From Sisyra terminalis (lineage: Eukaryota; Arthropoda; Insecta; Neuroptera; Sisyridae), in contig OY292275.1 in assembly GCA_958496175.1 (NCBI GenBank), positions 23,475,001 through 23,539,000 on the forward strand: DNA of 64,000 nucleotides, in the 5' to 3' direction. Positions 1-12,129 of the stretch are shown here, one piece after another (positions within the stretch are counted from its first letter, which is position 1; every line of letters begins with the position of its first letter). The position numbers and the translations under genes were made by a program. The notes beneath the pieces are model-generated. The model ran no database searches and had not been told where the DNA came from. It saw only the letters and a program-made list of their open reading frames with translations.

Positions 1-736
1 TTAATAAATTATCATTATTTTCGATATTTAATAAATGTTTGAAAATATGTTTTATATATTTACCAATAAAAAAGAAGTAACAGTTTGGTGTTGCATTATT
101 GATCTTTTACCCACCTGAAACAATAAAAATACATATAAATCATTTGAAGAATAATATTTTTGGACATATATTAAGAAAACAATGACCTCTTTTTTATCTT
201 AAAAATCTTTAAATATCAAAACCATTAAAAATAAAGATATTATAATGATTTCATATACAAAAAAGAACAGATGATTTTAGATTGTTTGGTTACTAAAGGA
301 GATGGAACAAAAATAAAAATAGGAATGCCGAAAGTTATGAGGATATCGAAGACTAAAAGACCCCTTTAAATTAATGCTCAAAACATTTTAAGACAACTTG
401 ACCTAATTCAAATGTTTGGAAAAAAAACATCACTAAAAGTTGAATATTTACCAAAGATTATCTTACTATGGAAAATCTTTAGCAGCAAAAAATTTTGTGT
501 TTGTGATTTTTACAATTTTTGAATTTTAAATGTTTTAATCTCTGATTTCTTTAAGAATTCTCCAATTTCAAATTATCAAAAAATAAAGATAATATTGCAA
601 ATAAAAAGCTTAAATATAAATATTAACTTTGTCTTTAAATACTTTTATAAATACTTGGAACTCTGGATAAGGAGTAAGTAACTGCTTGAGACGTTAGGAC
701 TTTAAAATATAAAGAAACGACAGAGTGCAACATATA
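1..736. other. gene-free AT-rich stretch
   Basis: No open frame with splice-site support, no SINE box motifs and no convincing terminal inverted repeat was found. The stretch ends at a TTAA next to a repeat-like segment. Confidence 0.5.
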
Positions 737-740
737 TTAA

Positions 741-1338
741 GGGGGTTCTCCCGTATGATGGGATTAAAAATTCTTTTTTTTTGTATAAATTGTTTCGTTA
801 ATATGTCTAGAATATGGTGCTAAAGTGATTTTTTAAAGTTGGATGTCGTTATAAAAGTATGATCGTTAGAAAGGTAAGATCGTTAAAAATCGTTATGGTT
901 TTACTTAAAGCCGTACTTGAAACTTTAAACACGTTTTTCCCAAAACTGTATTTTTCAAACTAGTCTCCATCATATCTTGAGAACGGCTTGATTGATCGAT
1001 ATAAAATGAATTAAAATGATCGATAAATTTTGAATAAGTACTCATATTTTTTTTATATCAAAAAAGTCGAGAAATTGCTACTTTTTCTTCAATTTTCCAT
1101 ATTTTCAATTGATTCCAGTTCATTTCATGAAGGTTACAGATTAAAACGTTTTTTTAATTGAAATAAGCCAATCAACTGAAATCGTGGAAACAGTGAGTGT
1201 ACATTTTTTGAAGACAGGTGTCTTCGGAGCGCTATAACTCACGTTCTACTGAAAATTTTCTGAGTAAAAATTTATGTACATATGTCTAAATTAAATACAA
1301 ACAAATAATCAAAGTTCCATCTTTTCATTGAACCCCCC
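741..1338. mobile_element. probable TTAA-target non-autonomous element, solo copy
   Basis: The left edge reads TTAA followed by GGGGGTTC (TTAA at 737-740). The right edge reads GAACCCCCC, giving a short inverted repeat of about 8 bp. The right-hand TTAA is not intact (AAAA follows). The style of the edge (TTAA then a G run) matches the better-bounded TTAA elements at 19143-19795 and 43366-44089. There is no coding capacity. The boundary is inferred from the short inverted repeat, so both the ends and the family are tentative. Confidence 0.35.
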
Positions 1339-3039
1339 AAAAAAAAAGATCTTAAAAAATGCTTACAAAACAGGCCTTCGCACAAGAGAATCTCCGAAAG
1401 TTGACGTGTTAAAAATTTAACGCAATTTAATTCATGGATTAAAAGTAAATTATTTTCTGTGTCTTGAAAATTGAAAAAAAATGTTTTTCGTAATTATCTT
1501 ATTTAATACTGAGCAACCTTCCGTGAAAACACGCAAAGCTGCTACTAGCTTAGGGTTAATAAGTAACTTAAACATCACGAAAATTTAAGGCTGTGATTTA
1601 ATCAAAAATTAATTATAGCTAATTCTATAATATAGCAATTAGGCGGAAAAAATTGAATATCGCTTTTTTTTTAATTAAAACTTTTTTAAACAGCTTAAGC
1701 TTAAACTGAAATTCGAATAAAAGTGCGCATGACTTGTTCATGGATTTTTCCCTTGGAGAAAATGTAATACTTACATACACTTGAAAATTTCCTTTGTACG
1801 TAAAAAAAAAATCTGACTTTTCAAAAACATCTATAAACTAATGATTTCAGTGACCTTAATTGAATCTCATCAACTGAGTCATCATTTCAGGCAAATTGTA
1901 AAATAAAAAGAAAATCTATTAAAAATTTCAAAATGCAGACTGATTTCATTGTGTTGGTCGATTTTTTTTTTCATCTACTTAACCGCGTGAAATTAAAAAC
2001 CGAAATTAGGTAAGGTCATGATAATTTTCATAGTTCTTTGTTATTTATTACAAAAATGTAACGTTTTGCAATGATAGTTTTCAAATACAATTTATCAAAG
2101 TATTAATAAGTTAAAGATAGATGTTGTCTTGAATTCCAATTACGATTTATAAATTTGTTTTTTCAACCATAAAGATATAAAATAACGGATTGTTTCAAAT
2201 CATGAAAATAAGTTGTTGAGAACTGTACATCTAATTTTCAACAATAGTAGCGTAACATAAAAGAAAATAGAGATCTCGTATGTCAACTTTCCCCTAAAAA
2301 CATCTTGAATAAAATCCTTGAATTTCTCCATTCTTTTTGTTCACAAAAAACGAAAAAAAATTAATAATAGAAAACACCTAACTGTAAAAAATGCTTAATG
2401 GTTTTAATTTTTCTATTGCAAAACGTCATGCTCGTCTAACAACAAAAAATCCAACAAGCGTAATAAATCTGCGGAACAAATTAATAAAACACTCATTTAA
2501 ATCTCATCAAGTCGAAATTGCGTACTTTCGATACTGAGAAGTTAAACTCTCCCAAAAAATATCCAGGCACTTGCTGTTTTTGATTAATCCACGTCAAATC
2601 TACTTGAGCTAGATTAATATCAAATTCTGAATTTCCGCCTATAAGCACTTGCGTAATTTAACGAATATTGAAAGTCACTCTTAATGAAAGCGAATGCAAC
2701 GTTTGAAAATCTCTTCATAATTCCCGAGAAATGCGATGCGATGTATTGATACCAGAAAATTTTGACATGACTAATACAATTTTAAACTCGAAAGAAAATT
2801 AGTCGATTTCGAAATTCGTGGTGCATGCATCGTGTTTAAGAGATAAAATAAAGTTAGGAATTTAAGTAATCATCAGCTGACCTATTGTTTCAATAAAATT
2901 AATGGGTTTGACATGAATCATTACTGTACAAATGTACCTTTCCCAATTCTTTTCATGTCATATCAGTAAAAAGTAGAACGAAGTGCAATCATTTTTTCAA
3001 CAAGATTTCAGAAAAACATTTTTCACAAATCAACATTAC
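1339..3039. other. gene-free AT-rich stretch
   Basis: No coding exon, RNA gene or bounded repeat recognised on either strand. Confidence 0.5.
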
Positions 3040-3293
3040 CTACTTCCTTATTCAAAGTGGTGTAAGTCATTATTTTAAATTTAAATTTTCCGCTTTTATT
3101 AGCTGAAACGGACTCCTTTAGTAATTAACTATTTATTGGAAAAGTGATGTTAGTCAAAGCTTTATTATTATGCCGGTAGATAGCTGACCAAAACACCTCG
3201 TACGTGGGATTTTTGATACCTATTTGGATAAAAGTTATTACATCTTCGAATCGTAATAATTTGATTTACACCATTTTGGATTTAAGCAGCTCA
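3040..3293. mobile_element. MITE-like repeat, copy 2 of the 14.8-kb family
   Basis: The segment is collinear with the element at 14821-15157. It shares the blocks TTTTATTAGCTGAAAC, TAATTAACT and GGCCAAAACACC-like CTGACCAAAACACCTCGTAC, in the same order. It ends in TGGATTTAAGCAGCTCA, the counterpart of the right inverted repeat of that copy. The left inverted repeat is eroded: only AAAGTGGTGTAAG at 3055-3067 is clear. Seeing the same internal order and the same right end twice supports a dispersed repeat, but the superfamily is unknown. Confidence 0.55.
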
Positions 3294-4412
3294 TTTGTAC
3301 CTAAATAAATGTTTAGGTACTTACTACAAAGAACTTTGGCTAATTCATATGTATTTAATTAGAAATTATATGTAACTAGTAGATACTCCTGTGAAATATT
3401 TACAGCCAACTTTGACACAGTTAACAAATGATAAAACTTGACAATAGAATAAAATCGAAATGAAAGTTGAAACTAATGACAATAATCAATTAATTTACTT
3501 TTGAGACAATGTTTTATTTGATTTTCAGTCATGTTTTTTACGCATACATATGTGTTTATATATTAGATTACTTTCATTGTTCGCTATCTTTGTCGGCATA
3601 CATACATAATTATTTACGTTCGTCTTTTATTATATTTACTAGCAGCTACCCGTGAATTATTCATAGCCAATACTGACACAACTGAATAATGGCAAAAATT
3701 TGCAATAAAATGAAACTCCATAAGACCAACCCTAACCATTTGTATTGAAGGTACTAATTTATCAGGCTGGACACCCTTTACTCATAATTTCTTCTACCTA
3801 TTTATCTATGTTTTTTTCAATGAAAATGAAATAAAATAAATGAAATATCAACCATTTGTTTCTTTGTGAATTGTATCCGTGCTGAGGGGAAACTGATCCA
3901 TACTTGATTTTGTAGAAGGGAAACTGGAAGGTCCCAAGAAAAGGGGAAGAAGATAAATTGAGATCCTGGATTTTATAAAACGAGGAATGGACTATTCCAA
4001 TTGGAAAAATCTTGCCAGGGTTAGACGATGCTGAAGGAGAGAATTCAACCACGCGGGAAAATGATTCTGCCGTAAGGTGGAAAAAAATGTATGATTTAGA
4101 TGCCGCAAAACATACAAATCAATTTTTCTGAGTAAATATTTAAATATTTTGCGTTCAAATATTTTTTTCCTTAAGATGAATTTAAAAAAAGTATAAAAAA
4201 TAAAACCTTTACTTTGGAATTATACATTTCTCTGACTTTCTGCAGTTTTTTTTTTTTGTATTGTAATCAGTGCATTTAGTGTATTGGAGAAATTTCAAAT
4301 AATCCACACTATAATTCTTTTTAAATTTTTGTTTTAAATACTTGTTATATGACTAAATATATACTTTACTTTTCTATTTTAAAAGATACATGTTACTTGT
4401 GTAACTTTAAAT
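3294..4412. other. gene-free AT-rich stretch
   Basis: Nothing recognisable. Open frames here are short and show no codon bias or splice context. Confidence 0.45.
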
Positions 4413-4490
4413 CAGGGGTGGTGAATCCAAAAAATATTGCGGTCCACTTTGAAAGTACTTCATAATCCCACGGGGGGCCGTATACAATAT
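4413..4490. mobile_element. hAT-like terminal fragment
   Basis: It begins with CAGGGGTGGTGAATCC and continues into a GC-rich GGTCCACTTTG and CACGGGGGGCCGTA segment. CAGGGGTGG is the terminal hexamer-plus style of hAT transposons, and the GGGGCCGTAT segment resembles hAT subterminal regions. No matching right end or 8-bp duplication was located, so this is a one-ended fragment. Confidence 0.35.
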
Positions 4491-6356
4491 TAAATGTTTT
4501 CAATTTAGAGTATAACAAGTTGGATTTTTTATTCCCGATATCAAAACAATTATTGTGAGGCATTTCACACTAACTCCCTATGGCTTCTTCCATTAACTTA
4601 AAAAAATAAAGACTTCCTTATGACGGTTTATCATTTTTTTTCTACAGCAACCAATGAAATCATTGATTATTAGTTAATTTCAGTAATATTTTTGTACTTA
4701 ATAGATACAATAAACTACAAAATAAATTTAATTGAGAAAGCTCTCGTACTTTTTTATAAATTCAAACATTGAAATTATATTTAACCATAAAAACAAATAT
4801 TAAATTTAGTACTGCGTTGATCAGTGATCAGTAAATATGAGGAAATAAATAATTTATATACAATGAAAAACACTTTTCAGATATTCTATTAATCTTTTAA
4901 TATTTTAAAACTTTATCTCCGGTATCATTTGAATGATTGAATAGTAACTATGAGATTTTTCTTCTCTAAAGCATATATTTTTTCGATTAAGAATATGTAT
5001 GGTATCTAAATAAGATTTTTTTCAGTCTTCGTTCCAAAACAATATACGCATAATTATTTCCCTTCAGCAAAATAATTTCATCACTTTTTGTTTACTTATT
5101 GAAAAATATTTTTCTAAACTAATCATAAATTTGTATGCATCATAAATTATTTTTCAAGGAAAATTTGGCATAGACATGTGAAGGTTTAAAAATTCAGAAT
5201 TTTTAGCTGGATTAAAATTATCCTTAGAATATCCATAGTAGACAAAATTATAAAACTATGAAGCTATTTTGCATTAAATAATTCGAAAATGGAACATACA
5301 TAATTAACTCGGGGAAACAATTGTGAAGAAAGCCAGAAATTAGGGTCAATTGCAAGACATTTTTTTTGTTCAAAAATTTATGATATAACTCTGTGAATAT
5401 CAACAAGAAATTCACATTGAAATTTACTAATATTTATTTAAGACTGAATAGTGTTGATAAAGTTTGTATTTGTATAGTTTTTCGGTTTGAAGTAGGCAAT
5501 GACGAGAAAAATCACTAAGAAAATTAATGAATATTTTCAAATGATAAATTTTCGAAAATAAGACAAGTGCCTTGCAGTTCGTTTATTATTTTAAAAAAAA
5601 ATAAGCTTTTTGAAGAAACTCTAGGAAATTTATGGGTGATGAAAGATTTAAGGTTATTAATTTTCTCTTTTTACGTTAAAACGTAAAGAATTTATTTTTA
5701 AAATTTATAATTTTAACATTTGATTCAATTTGAAAAAGAACGCATATCTAAAAAGTCTCACCTTGGGAACAAAAAATAGGATTGCACGAATATATACAGT
5801 AAAAAATTTTGATTAGTTTTGCTACCTTAAAATTTCACATAAAATTTTAAACTAACAAAAACAAAAATAACACGATATTTGCGTATTTAAATTTCCATTG
5901 CCGAAGATTCAATACAACCGAACTATTAAAAATAAATTCTGTCATTTAAAAAATACTCTAATCTGGATTGACACTTCTATTGAAACTCAAACCACAATCA
6001 AATAAATAGTCTAATGAAAAACTAAATAAATTAAGGAGTGTTTAAACGTAACGGACTTTTGGCCGTATCAAATCGATCAATTCTTTTTTTAATACGGTTC
6101 AGTTTTTTTAGATTTCTTTTTTTTTTTAAACCAAACTAAAGATATGTTGCAAGTGCAGATAAAACATTCATCGTTTTACCGTTCTTCTTCTAGGAGAGGA
6201 TACAATACTATTTAATCTAAAATAGAAATAAAATAATCCAAAAAAGAAACCGATTTTTAGGTGTGACAAATATTTCAGGTTCCATAAAAGACTATTTGTT
6301 ACTTGACTTTTTTTATTCATATATTATAGAATTTAAAAAAATAAATATTAATTAAG
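4491..6356. other. gene-free AT-rich stretch
   Basis: No supported gene or bounded repeat. Confidence 0.5.
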
Positions 6357-6484
6357 CCTACCAATGCCGAGTGGTCAAGATGACCGCTTGAAAACTGGTA
6401 GGCGTTGAATTCAAATCTTGTATCGAAATTTTTTTCAATATTTCTCGATTTACGAAATTATATTAACTCTAGAGTCGCTAGAGT
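6357..6484 (+). repeat. tRNA-derived SINE, copy 1 (diverged)
   Basis: It has the family head CCTACCAATGCCGAGTGGTCAA, in which TGCCGAGTGG is an RNA polymerase III A box. A degraded B-box region follows (GTTGAATTCAAATC). The body motif TATTTCTCGATTTACG and the 3' motif TTAACTCTAGAGTCGCTA come next. The normal tail (CTTAGTAGTTATAAAGCGACGG) is lost. The copy is truncated and old. Confidence 0.75.
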
Positions 6485-9142
6485 TTATTGAAAAAATCTT
6501 TAACAATTGAGACATTAAAATAAATTACATACAGCTGTCAACCGGAACAAGACAAAATACTAACGAAAGATGAGGGTGGCGTACTATAGAGTAGCTTAAT
6601 AACGAGAGTAGGTACAGTATATATATTAACACTTCTATTCGATCCGTCATGATATGGTGAACAGCAATAAAAGTGAATGACGTCATAGCCAAGTCAAGCA
6701 AATGCATTAGAATAGTGGTTTTAAACCTAATTGAAGGTACTGATCCCACTAGTTTCATAAGTCCATTCACCAAACCCTTTTTAATTGTTAAAATAAAATA
6801 TGATTTTTTAAAATTCAAAACATAGGTACACAATTATACATAGATGCACAAAACGAACAAAATTAATAAGAACGAAGAACAAATCCATTAAGAACCAGCC
6901 GAACCCGCGAGACCAACTCACCAAATCTCTGCTAAAGTTCGTTTGAAAAGAAAATTCAGCTTTCAATATATCCCAAGAACAAATTTAAGCAGCATTAGTT
7001 AAAAATGGAAATGTCGGCACAGCGGAATTTGACAATTTTATAAGGAAATGGTGGGGCATTACAAAATACAAAGAACCTTTTAATTGTAAAAACTACACAA
7101 AAAAGTACTTATGGAGTTCTTTTTCGATGCATCGTCAATGATAGAATAGGATTTTTGGATTAGGAATTTTGAGTCCTGGTTTAAAGATTGGAAAAAAATT
7201 TGTGAAGTATTCTTAGTATTGAAGTTTTCAATAATTCATTGGAGTTTTGTTGATGTATTACCCTACTGACGAACCGTACACCATGTATACACTTTGTTCA
7301 TATTTGATAACACGAAATAACAAAATTATTCAATGAGCACCTAATGTGGATACGTTTGATGTACAAGCGTGACGTCATGTAACTTCCAATTGTTTTAGCT
7401 TGGAATTTAAATTTGAAAACCAAAAATGACAATTTTTTCTACTAAACCTGTAATTTATGAGGAAAATATTTTATTTTTCGTAAATAAAATATATTTCCAA
7501 ACAATATAGAAGTTTTTTTTTTAAATTTTTCATCATGTCTATTAATATATAATTTTTGTTTCAATTGAACCAAAGGCTCAATGACTCTACCACCAATGAC
7601 TCTGGAATTCCTTATTGCACATACTGGCTTATAGGTACTTAATGTACATGTACGATTGTCTATGAAAATTGTAATAAAGTTCGGATAGGAAATTTGGGAC
7701 CTCATATGACCTAATTAATATTAAACTAATTTAATTATAATAAAAATTTACATCACATGTGATATAAGAGTTCTATCTTACGTATTTAAGAATTGCGTTT
7801 TAATGTAGTAATTAAAACTAATTACTACTACTTGAAATATAATACATTATGTTTTATGCTCTTATTGTTTTGAAGTTATAGTTCTGGGGAAAAAAATTTA
7901 AAATTTATTTTGGTGTTACAAAGCTTCGCTGTAATTTATTGACATATAATTAAAATAATTATTCAAAATTGTTCAAAACTCCTTTCTATTTTGATCGAAA
8001 TTTCGCCCATTTGTTACGCAACTTTTCCCATTTGCACAATTTTTGTCTATACTGGCGGCGATTAGTCATAAGTGATATTTTACATCGTCTCAATCGGACA
8101 ATGACCGCAATTCATAGTAAAAAATGATTGAAACACACTTGAAATTCAACTTCAAATTCTTTTTAAAATATTGTAGAGAAGAGGTTAAAACTTAAAACTA
8201 GTGTGTAATCGAAAACTAAAGCCTATTAAGCTGCTTGGGAGATTATTTTGGCATCGTTTCGAAGCCGTAGCAATATTCGCACCACAATTCGAGACATAAA
8301 GGTAATATGAATACGATAATGAATGTAACATGATGAATCATGGCGCGTCTAATTTTAAAATTAATCAATTCCAACCAACCCCACCAGTCATTCGGTTCCT
8401 TTAACATTAGAAAAATTTAAAATCATTTTTTAAGTCTCGTTAACTAAGCCCACGGTAATTTACAGACATGACTCGTTAAAAATGTATCCATTCTAAAAGC
8501 ACTATCTCATATTAACACAGAAAAACATGGATAAAAGTAGAATTGTTCCAAATAAATTCTCTCGTTTCATAGCAGTTGAAAGGGCAGAACTTTCACGGGA
8601 TTAAACTAGTTAATTATGACATAAGGCGTTAGAAGAAACAGTAATTAGACGGGAAGATGAAAAAGTTATCCTTATTTTTAAGTTCTCTTAATTATACTTA
8701 ATTACTTCTAGTTTATGTTTTCTTCCTGCTAGAAATATTTGCACGACATCATAAAATATTTCAAACATAAAACAGAAACCATGTTTATTTCTGAAGTAAA
8801 TGAGAAGGAAACAAAAAAAATGTCTTATTATTAAATGAATAAAAATTAAGTTTAAATCAAATGAAAGCCGCCCAAGTGCGTGATATACATATGGATCATT
8901 AAAAGACTGCAGCAAATTACAGCAAAACTTATCTGAAATAAAACTACACTTATTAATACAGTACGAACTGCATTTTTTCTTTTAATAATAATCAACAAGT
9001 TAAAACATTAAAATGCATTCCATGATATTTTCATTTTATTTTTGGTTTCGCTTTCATTAAGTTTACATAAAACGTGAATGAACTCATGCTAGCTTACATT
9101 ATTTGCTGTTCTATTTAAGTAGAAATGTATAATTGACGTTTT
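6485..9142. other. gene-free stretch with two TGACGTCA palindromes
   Basis: No supported exon. Perfect TGACGTCA (CRE-type) palindromes occur at 6678-6685 and 7370-7377. Open frames here (for example 6525-6833 and 7442-7705, both minus) have no recognisable domain and AT-driven composition. Confidence 0.4.
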
Positions 9143-9215
9143 CAGGGCGGATTTAGCCAAGTCGGCTCCGAGGGTAGTGACGCCCTCATGTAGACTACGT
9201 CAGCTCCCTTAATTA
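9143..9215. mobile_element. possible hAT-like end fragment
   Basis: CAGGGCGGATTTAGCCAAG resembles the CAAGCGCGGATTCAGGA terminus of the bounded hAT element at 56117. The segment continues through a GC-rich patch (GTCGGCTCCGAGGGTAG). No opposite end or target duplication was found. Confidence 0.2.
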
Positions 9216-9875
9216 GGTGGTATTTTAACATAATCTATTTTCATGACGTATGAAACGTGTCGTGAGAAAATATCATATTGCATTAAGTATTTGGTAACTT
9301 TATTTTAAATATTTTTAAGTAAAAATTATTGCAAGATAATTTCAACTTTTCTTCTTTACCGTATAGCATTATGAATTACGAAAAGTCTACTGTATGTTTC
9401 TATTGCCCATGAAACATTGAAATTTTAAGAGTCCGTGCGATTCTTGAATGTTTAATATTTATGAAAGGTCTCAACAATGCAAAAATAAGAGGGAAATGGT
9501 AATTATGTACCAAAGAACTTCTAACATATATTTTTCTAATGACCAATCGGGAACGGTTTACCAAATGTTCGAAATATAAATTTTTACTATATCAGAAAGT
9601 TTTTGTTGGTAGTTTGTATTACAATAGCTGCCGGTAGAATATGTGCATATAATTTTTTTTAAGGAAACGTTGGAATTTTTTAAAACATTTTTATAAAAAC
9701 CAAGCAAATTAAATATCTTTGAAAAAGTTAAAAATACTTTATCTTTCCATGAAAAAGCTTGTTTTTGTAATTAACCATACGTATTATTTTTATAGAATAT
9801 TTACTCCAGGAAAAAGTGCGTTTGTTTTTTGAAAATATACAATTACTTCTATAAAAATATCACATGTCATTTCTA

Positions 9876-9936
9876 GGGTCTGACCGAAATTTTGGTTTCG
9901 ACCAAAAACAGCCAATTTGGTCGAAATCAAAGATAT
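9876..9936. repeat. GTCTGACCGAAA-type repeat fragment
   Basis: The segment GGTCTGACCGAAATTTTGGTTTCGACC is matched at 22306-22345 by GTGTCCGACCGAGCTTTCGGTTTCGACC. Two related segments 12 kb apart with self-complementary GACCGAAA/TTTCGGTC arms suggest ends of a DNA transposon family, but no complete copy is bounded. Confidence 0.35.
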
Positions 9937-10416
9937 ATATGTAGGTACCTCTGAAAATATCAAACATAATATATGAACTAATATGACTCGTTTATTTTGA
10001 AAGTGGCGTAAGTCCATTTCAAGGGCGGTCTATATGGTGATTCTTCTTCTTGTAACTAGAACAAAGTATGTTAATTATTTAACTGCTAAGTTTTCAGAAA
10101 TTACTGATTTCATTTCAGTTGTTAACAACAACGCCAATTAATCCCTCCTCCTTAGTAGTTCGCTCCTCCATAGTGTTCCTATGGTTAAAAATTATAATAC
10201 TATAGGGATTGTTCTTGAGATGAACTTAACTCACTTTCAGAATAAACGGCGCATATCGTTAGTTGTGGAGCAAATGACAAGGGTTAGTCTCTGTCACTAC
10301 TAAACTATCCATTATTTTTCGCTATCTTTTTGATTGGTTAGAAGGGTTCATTGTCTTTACGATTATTAATCGGGTAAACTTGGATTTTTGATATGATTGA
10401 TATTGTGCCTTTAAAC

Positions 10417-10689
10417 CAGGGGTGGGTAAACTTAATACTAGTAAGATCCACAATATTTTTTCTTATTTCAAAAAAAGGGTTAAATTAAAAACAAATACAA
10501 ATTTAAAGAGAGAATGAGTAAAAGGGAGTATCAGAAGCACTATTTGGGAATGGGTAATATCCGTTGTAGAATAGATGCATGTTTAATTTTAAATTCAAGT
10601 TTCATTGTCTGCTAAACTTTTAGTACACATTTTTGACTAAAGGAATTAAATTTTCCCTAAAAAATGTTTGCAATTTTTGCTCATCCCTG
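10417..10689. mobile_element. hAT-type MITE, short form (no nested insert)
   Basis: The left end is CAGGGGTGGGTAAACTTAATAC and the right end is TTTTTGCTCATCCCTG, an inverted repeat with a few mismatches. The flanks are CTTTAAAC (10409-10416) and CTCTAAAC (10690-10697), an 8-bp target duplication with one change, diagnostic of hAT transposition. Its sequence is collinear with both ends of the longer copies at 19060-20001 and 43261-44328. It lacks their central ~650-725 bp insert: TTAA at 10503-10506 is the unoccupied site. It has no coding capacity and would depend on a transposase supplied in trans. Confidence 0.85.
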
Positions 10690-11704
10690 CTCTAAACTAT
10701 ATGGGCTTCTATTATTGATACAATATGCTAAAATCTGGCTTTCGATCCTAGTGATACCTAATAGATTTTTTTTTGCATTTCAGCCAATATTAGTTATGGT
10801 GGTATCGTCGAATTTCTTGAAAGGAAAAGTTCCTGTTTTTCTTCACATTGGCTTATTTCTCATTGAAGATTATCCAAAAAACAATAAATGTTAGTTCGCA
10901 AATTTAAAACTTAGGCATTTTTCCTGTTTTATATTTCTGAACTGTGGTTGCGCTTATTAATAAACATTATACATTAGAAAATGATTAATAAATAAATATA
11001 TGACATATGCTTAGGTAATTTGTAAATATAATAAAGCAAGACATCGATTTCTCTTTGGCTTAATTACTACGAAAGTAGTGTTTCTTTACAGTTTAATAAT
11101 TTTAAGTTTGTTAAATATATAATAAATTTGATCTCTAAAAATAGATTTTTCGGCTTAAACCTAGATAACAAAAAAGATAATTGAATTTAACAGTCTTAGG
11201 TAGTGTTTTTAACTCATACAGCAATTAGCATTCATTCATTATTCTGGAGGCTTTTCTCAAGAGTTCCTCTGTGCAGCATCCTAAAAAAATTATTGCATCC
11301 CAGCTTGACTTCTAGTTACAATTGATCAGATCTGCTTCTGGGATAGATCTCAGCAAATAGCCAATTGGATCTTTATGTATGTTCAGCTCCTATGTATGCC
11401 CCTATGTATGTTCAGCTCATGCCCAGATAGCTGAGATTGCTCCAGAGTCATAGTTGAGCAATCAAATAGTACATGGGAATCAGTTCCCCCCACTTTTTAT
11501 ACTTAACTCTGTGTTTATTTCTATAGTTAGGAGATGGTTTCTCAAATTGCAGTGTCTTATTAATAGACCTACCAGCACTTTGATATTCTTCCTTCCTAGG
11601 TTTAGAAGTCTTTTATTATGGTATTGTAGAGATATAATAATCTTTATATAATATAATATAATAATCTTTATAATAACCTTTGAAAATTTGCCTCCTAGGT
11701 AGTA

Positions 11705-12129
11705 AGAGGCCATTCATTAATTACTAAAGGACAATTTTGATGACTTTTGACACCCTTACCCCCATGTAAGGGTACATATGATTTCTCGAACTCCCCCTCA
11801 CCTGTCTCATGAAAGATTCTATTTCGTTCTTCTAGATAATAAAATGTTAAAAAGGATCAGTTCCACTAAAACTTATACTTTAACGTAAATCATTTTTTTC
11901 TATTTTTAACAAATAATAATTCAAATTGTAATGTTCTTCTGCTATAAGATTTAGATTAAAACTATATTATTATTAGACTACTATTCAGTTTTTGGAATAT
12001 CAATAGTAATAATATCAATAATAATAAAGTAATACGTAAGAATGAGTTTCACCCCTCCCCCCAACATAAGGATATGAAGAGACTTTCTTAACCCCCTCAA
12101 TACTTTTGCGTAATTAATAATTGGCCCTT
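11705..12129. mobile_element. TA-flanked MITE with GGCC-type termini
   Basis: The left terminus AGAGGCCATTCATTAATTAC matches, in inverted form, the right terminus GTAATTAATAATTGGCCCTT. TA dinucleotides flank both ends (11703-11704 and 12130-12131). Subterminal CCCTTACCCCCATG and CACCCCTCCCCCCAACAT stretches form a second inverted similarity. It has no coding frame, and the small open frame on either strand near 11.5 kb lies outside it. The TA flank is compatible with several DNA transposon superfamilies, so the superfamily is unassigned. Confidence 0.65.

Noticed and set aside
6525..6833. 102-codon minus-strand frame
   Set aside because: No recognisable motif; it lies in unannotated AT-rich DNA with no splice or promoter support.
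11330..11480. Locally repeated TATGTATGTTCAGCTC as a gene or LINE piece
   Set aside because: Only a short tandem-like repetition near 11375-11420; no frame or repeat relative could be established.
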